A stretch of DNA of 5,081 bases from Thermoleophilaceae bacterium (GTDB taxonomy: Bacteria > Actinomycetota > Thermoleophilia > Solirubrobacterales > Thermoleophilaceae), in the NCBI GenBank assembly GCA_013812485.1, contig JACCTJ010000215.1, positions 1 to 5,081 of the forward strand. Direction: 5' to 3'. Under the pieces are notes generated by a model. It was given only the letters and a program-made list of their open reading frames with translations. It was not told the DNA's origin and did no database searches. The position numbers and the translations under genes are program-made. Of the stretch, positions 5,043 to 5,081 are shown piece by piece (within the stretch, counting starts at the first letter, position 1; each line of letters opens with the position of its first letter).

Positions 5043-5081
5043 GGGCTCGATCCGATCTTCGGCTCGCGCCTGCAGCTGGGG
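4997..5081 (-). CDS. C-terminal end of an unidentified protein (partial)
   Basis: On the minus strand an open frame enters at the right edge and ends at TAG 4999-4997. It gives 27 residues ending KIGSSPYGPVEVILQANLKP. The third positions are about 85% G or C and the sequence reads like a folded C-terminal strand rather than noise. The gene would run in the same direction as the CooC-like gene, 175 bases upstream of its ATG. Too little is visible to name it. It overlaps the small plus-strand frame ending at 5042. Confidence 0.35.
   Translation of the reverse strand, partial: PSCRREPKIGSSPYGPVEVILQANLKP

Noticed and set aside
4856..5081. Plus-strand frame beginning MKDVHLLEELRRN, open to the window edge
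   Set aside because: After the first 14 residues it becomes Arg-rich shadow sequence, it has no ribosome site, and neighbouring frames read better.
1..5081. CRISPR array, insertion sequence or prophage
   Set aside because: No regularly spaced repeats, terminal inverted repeats, transposase or phage genes are seen on either strand.

Overview
The window is about 70% GC with strongly GC-rich third codon positions. Starts are a mix of ATG, GTG and TTG, and stops are TGA or TAG. Several genes appear to be transcribed without a leader from TAnnnT -10 boxes. Together with protein families typical of uncharacterised actinobacterial genomes, this suggests a high-GC actinobacterium, perhaps a soil Thermoleophilia/Solirubrobacterales-like lineage. 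The lineage is an inference, since no rRNA or marker gene is present.

Layout, plus strand: (1) a conserved actinobacterial protein of unknown function (about 5-613), closed by a strong hairpin right after its stop; (2) an LLM-class, luciferase-like flavin-dependent oxidoreductase (746-1804); (3) a class I SAM-dependent methyltransferase (1841-2440); (4) a 290-base non-coding stretch opening with a terminator-like hairpin; (5) a 49-residue Arg/Pro-rich small ORF (2732-2881) whose TGA overlaps the ATG of (6) a 281-residue cysteine-containing protein of unknown function (2878-3723). Then comes a 330-base convergent intergenic region rich in hairpins. On the minus strand lie (7) a CooC/MinD-type P-loop ATPase (4821 down to 4054) and (8) the possible C-terminal tail of another protein at the window edge (5081 down to 4997). 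A 59-residue Cys-rich, one-TM small ORF (4863-5042, plus) is an alternative reading of the right edge.

The main discovery candidate is the CooC-like gene. Its open frame is intact for 255 codons apart from one in-frame UGA at codon 107. This is the position of the first cysteine of the CxC metal-binding motif of CooC proteins. Thirteen bases after the UGA is a perfect 8-bp hairpin with a GUU loop (or GGUUC if the top pair opens). Its placement and loop fit the general form of a bacterial SECIS element. The simplest reading is a selenocysteine-containing CooC-like metal-insertion ATPase. Pseudogenisation or a sequencing error remains possible.

The genes do not form one obvious pathway. Most seem to be single transcription units with their own promoter and terminator. 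The only clear translational coupling is between the 49-residue ORF and the 281-residue protein.
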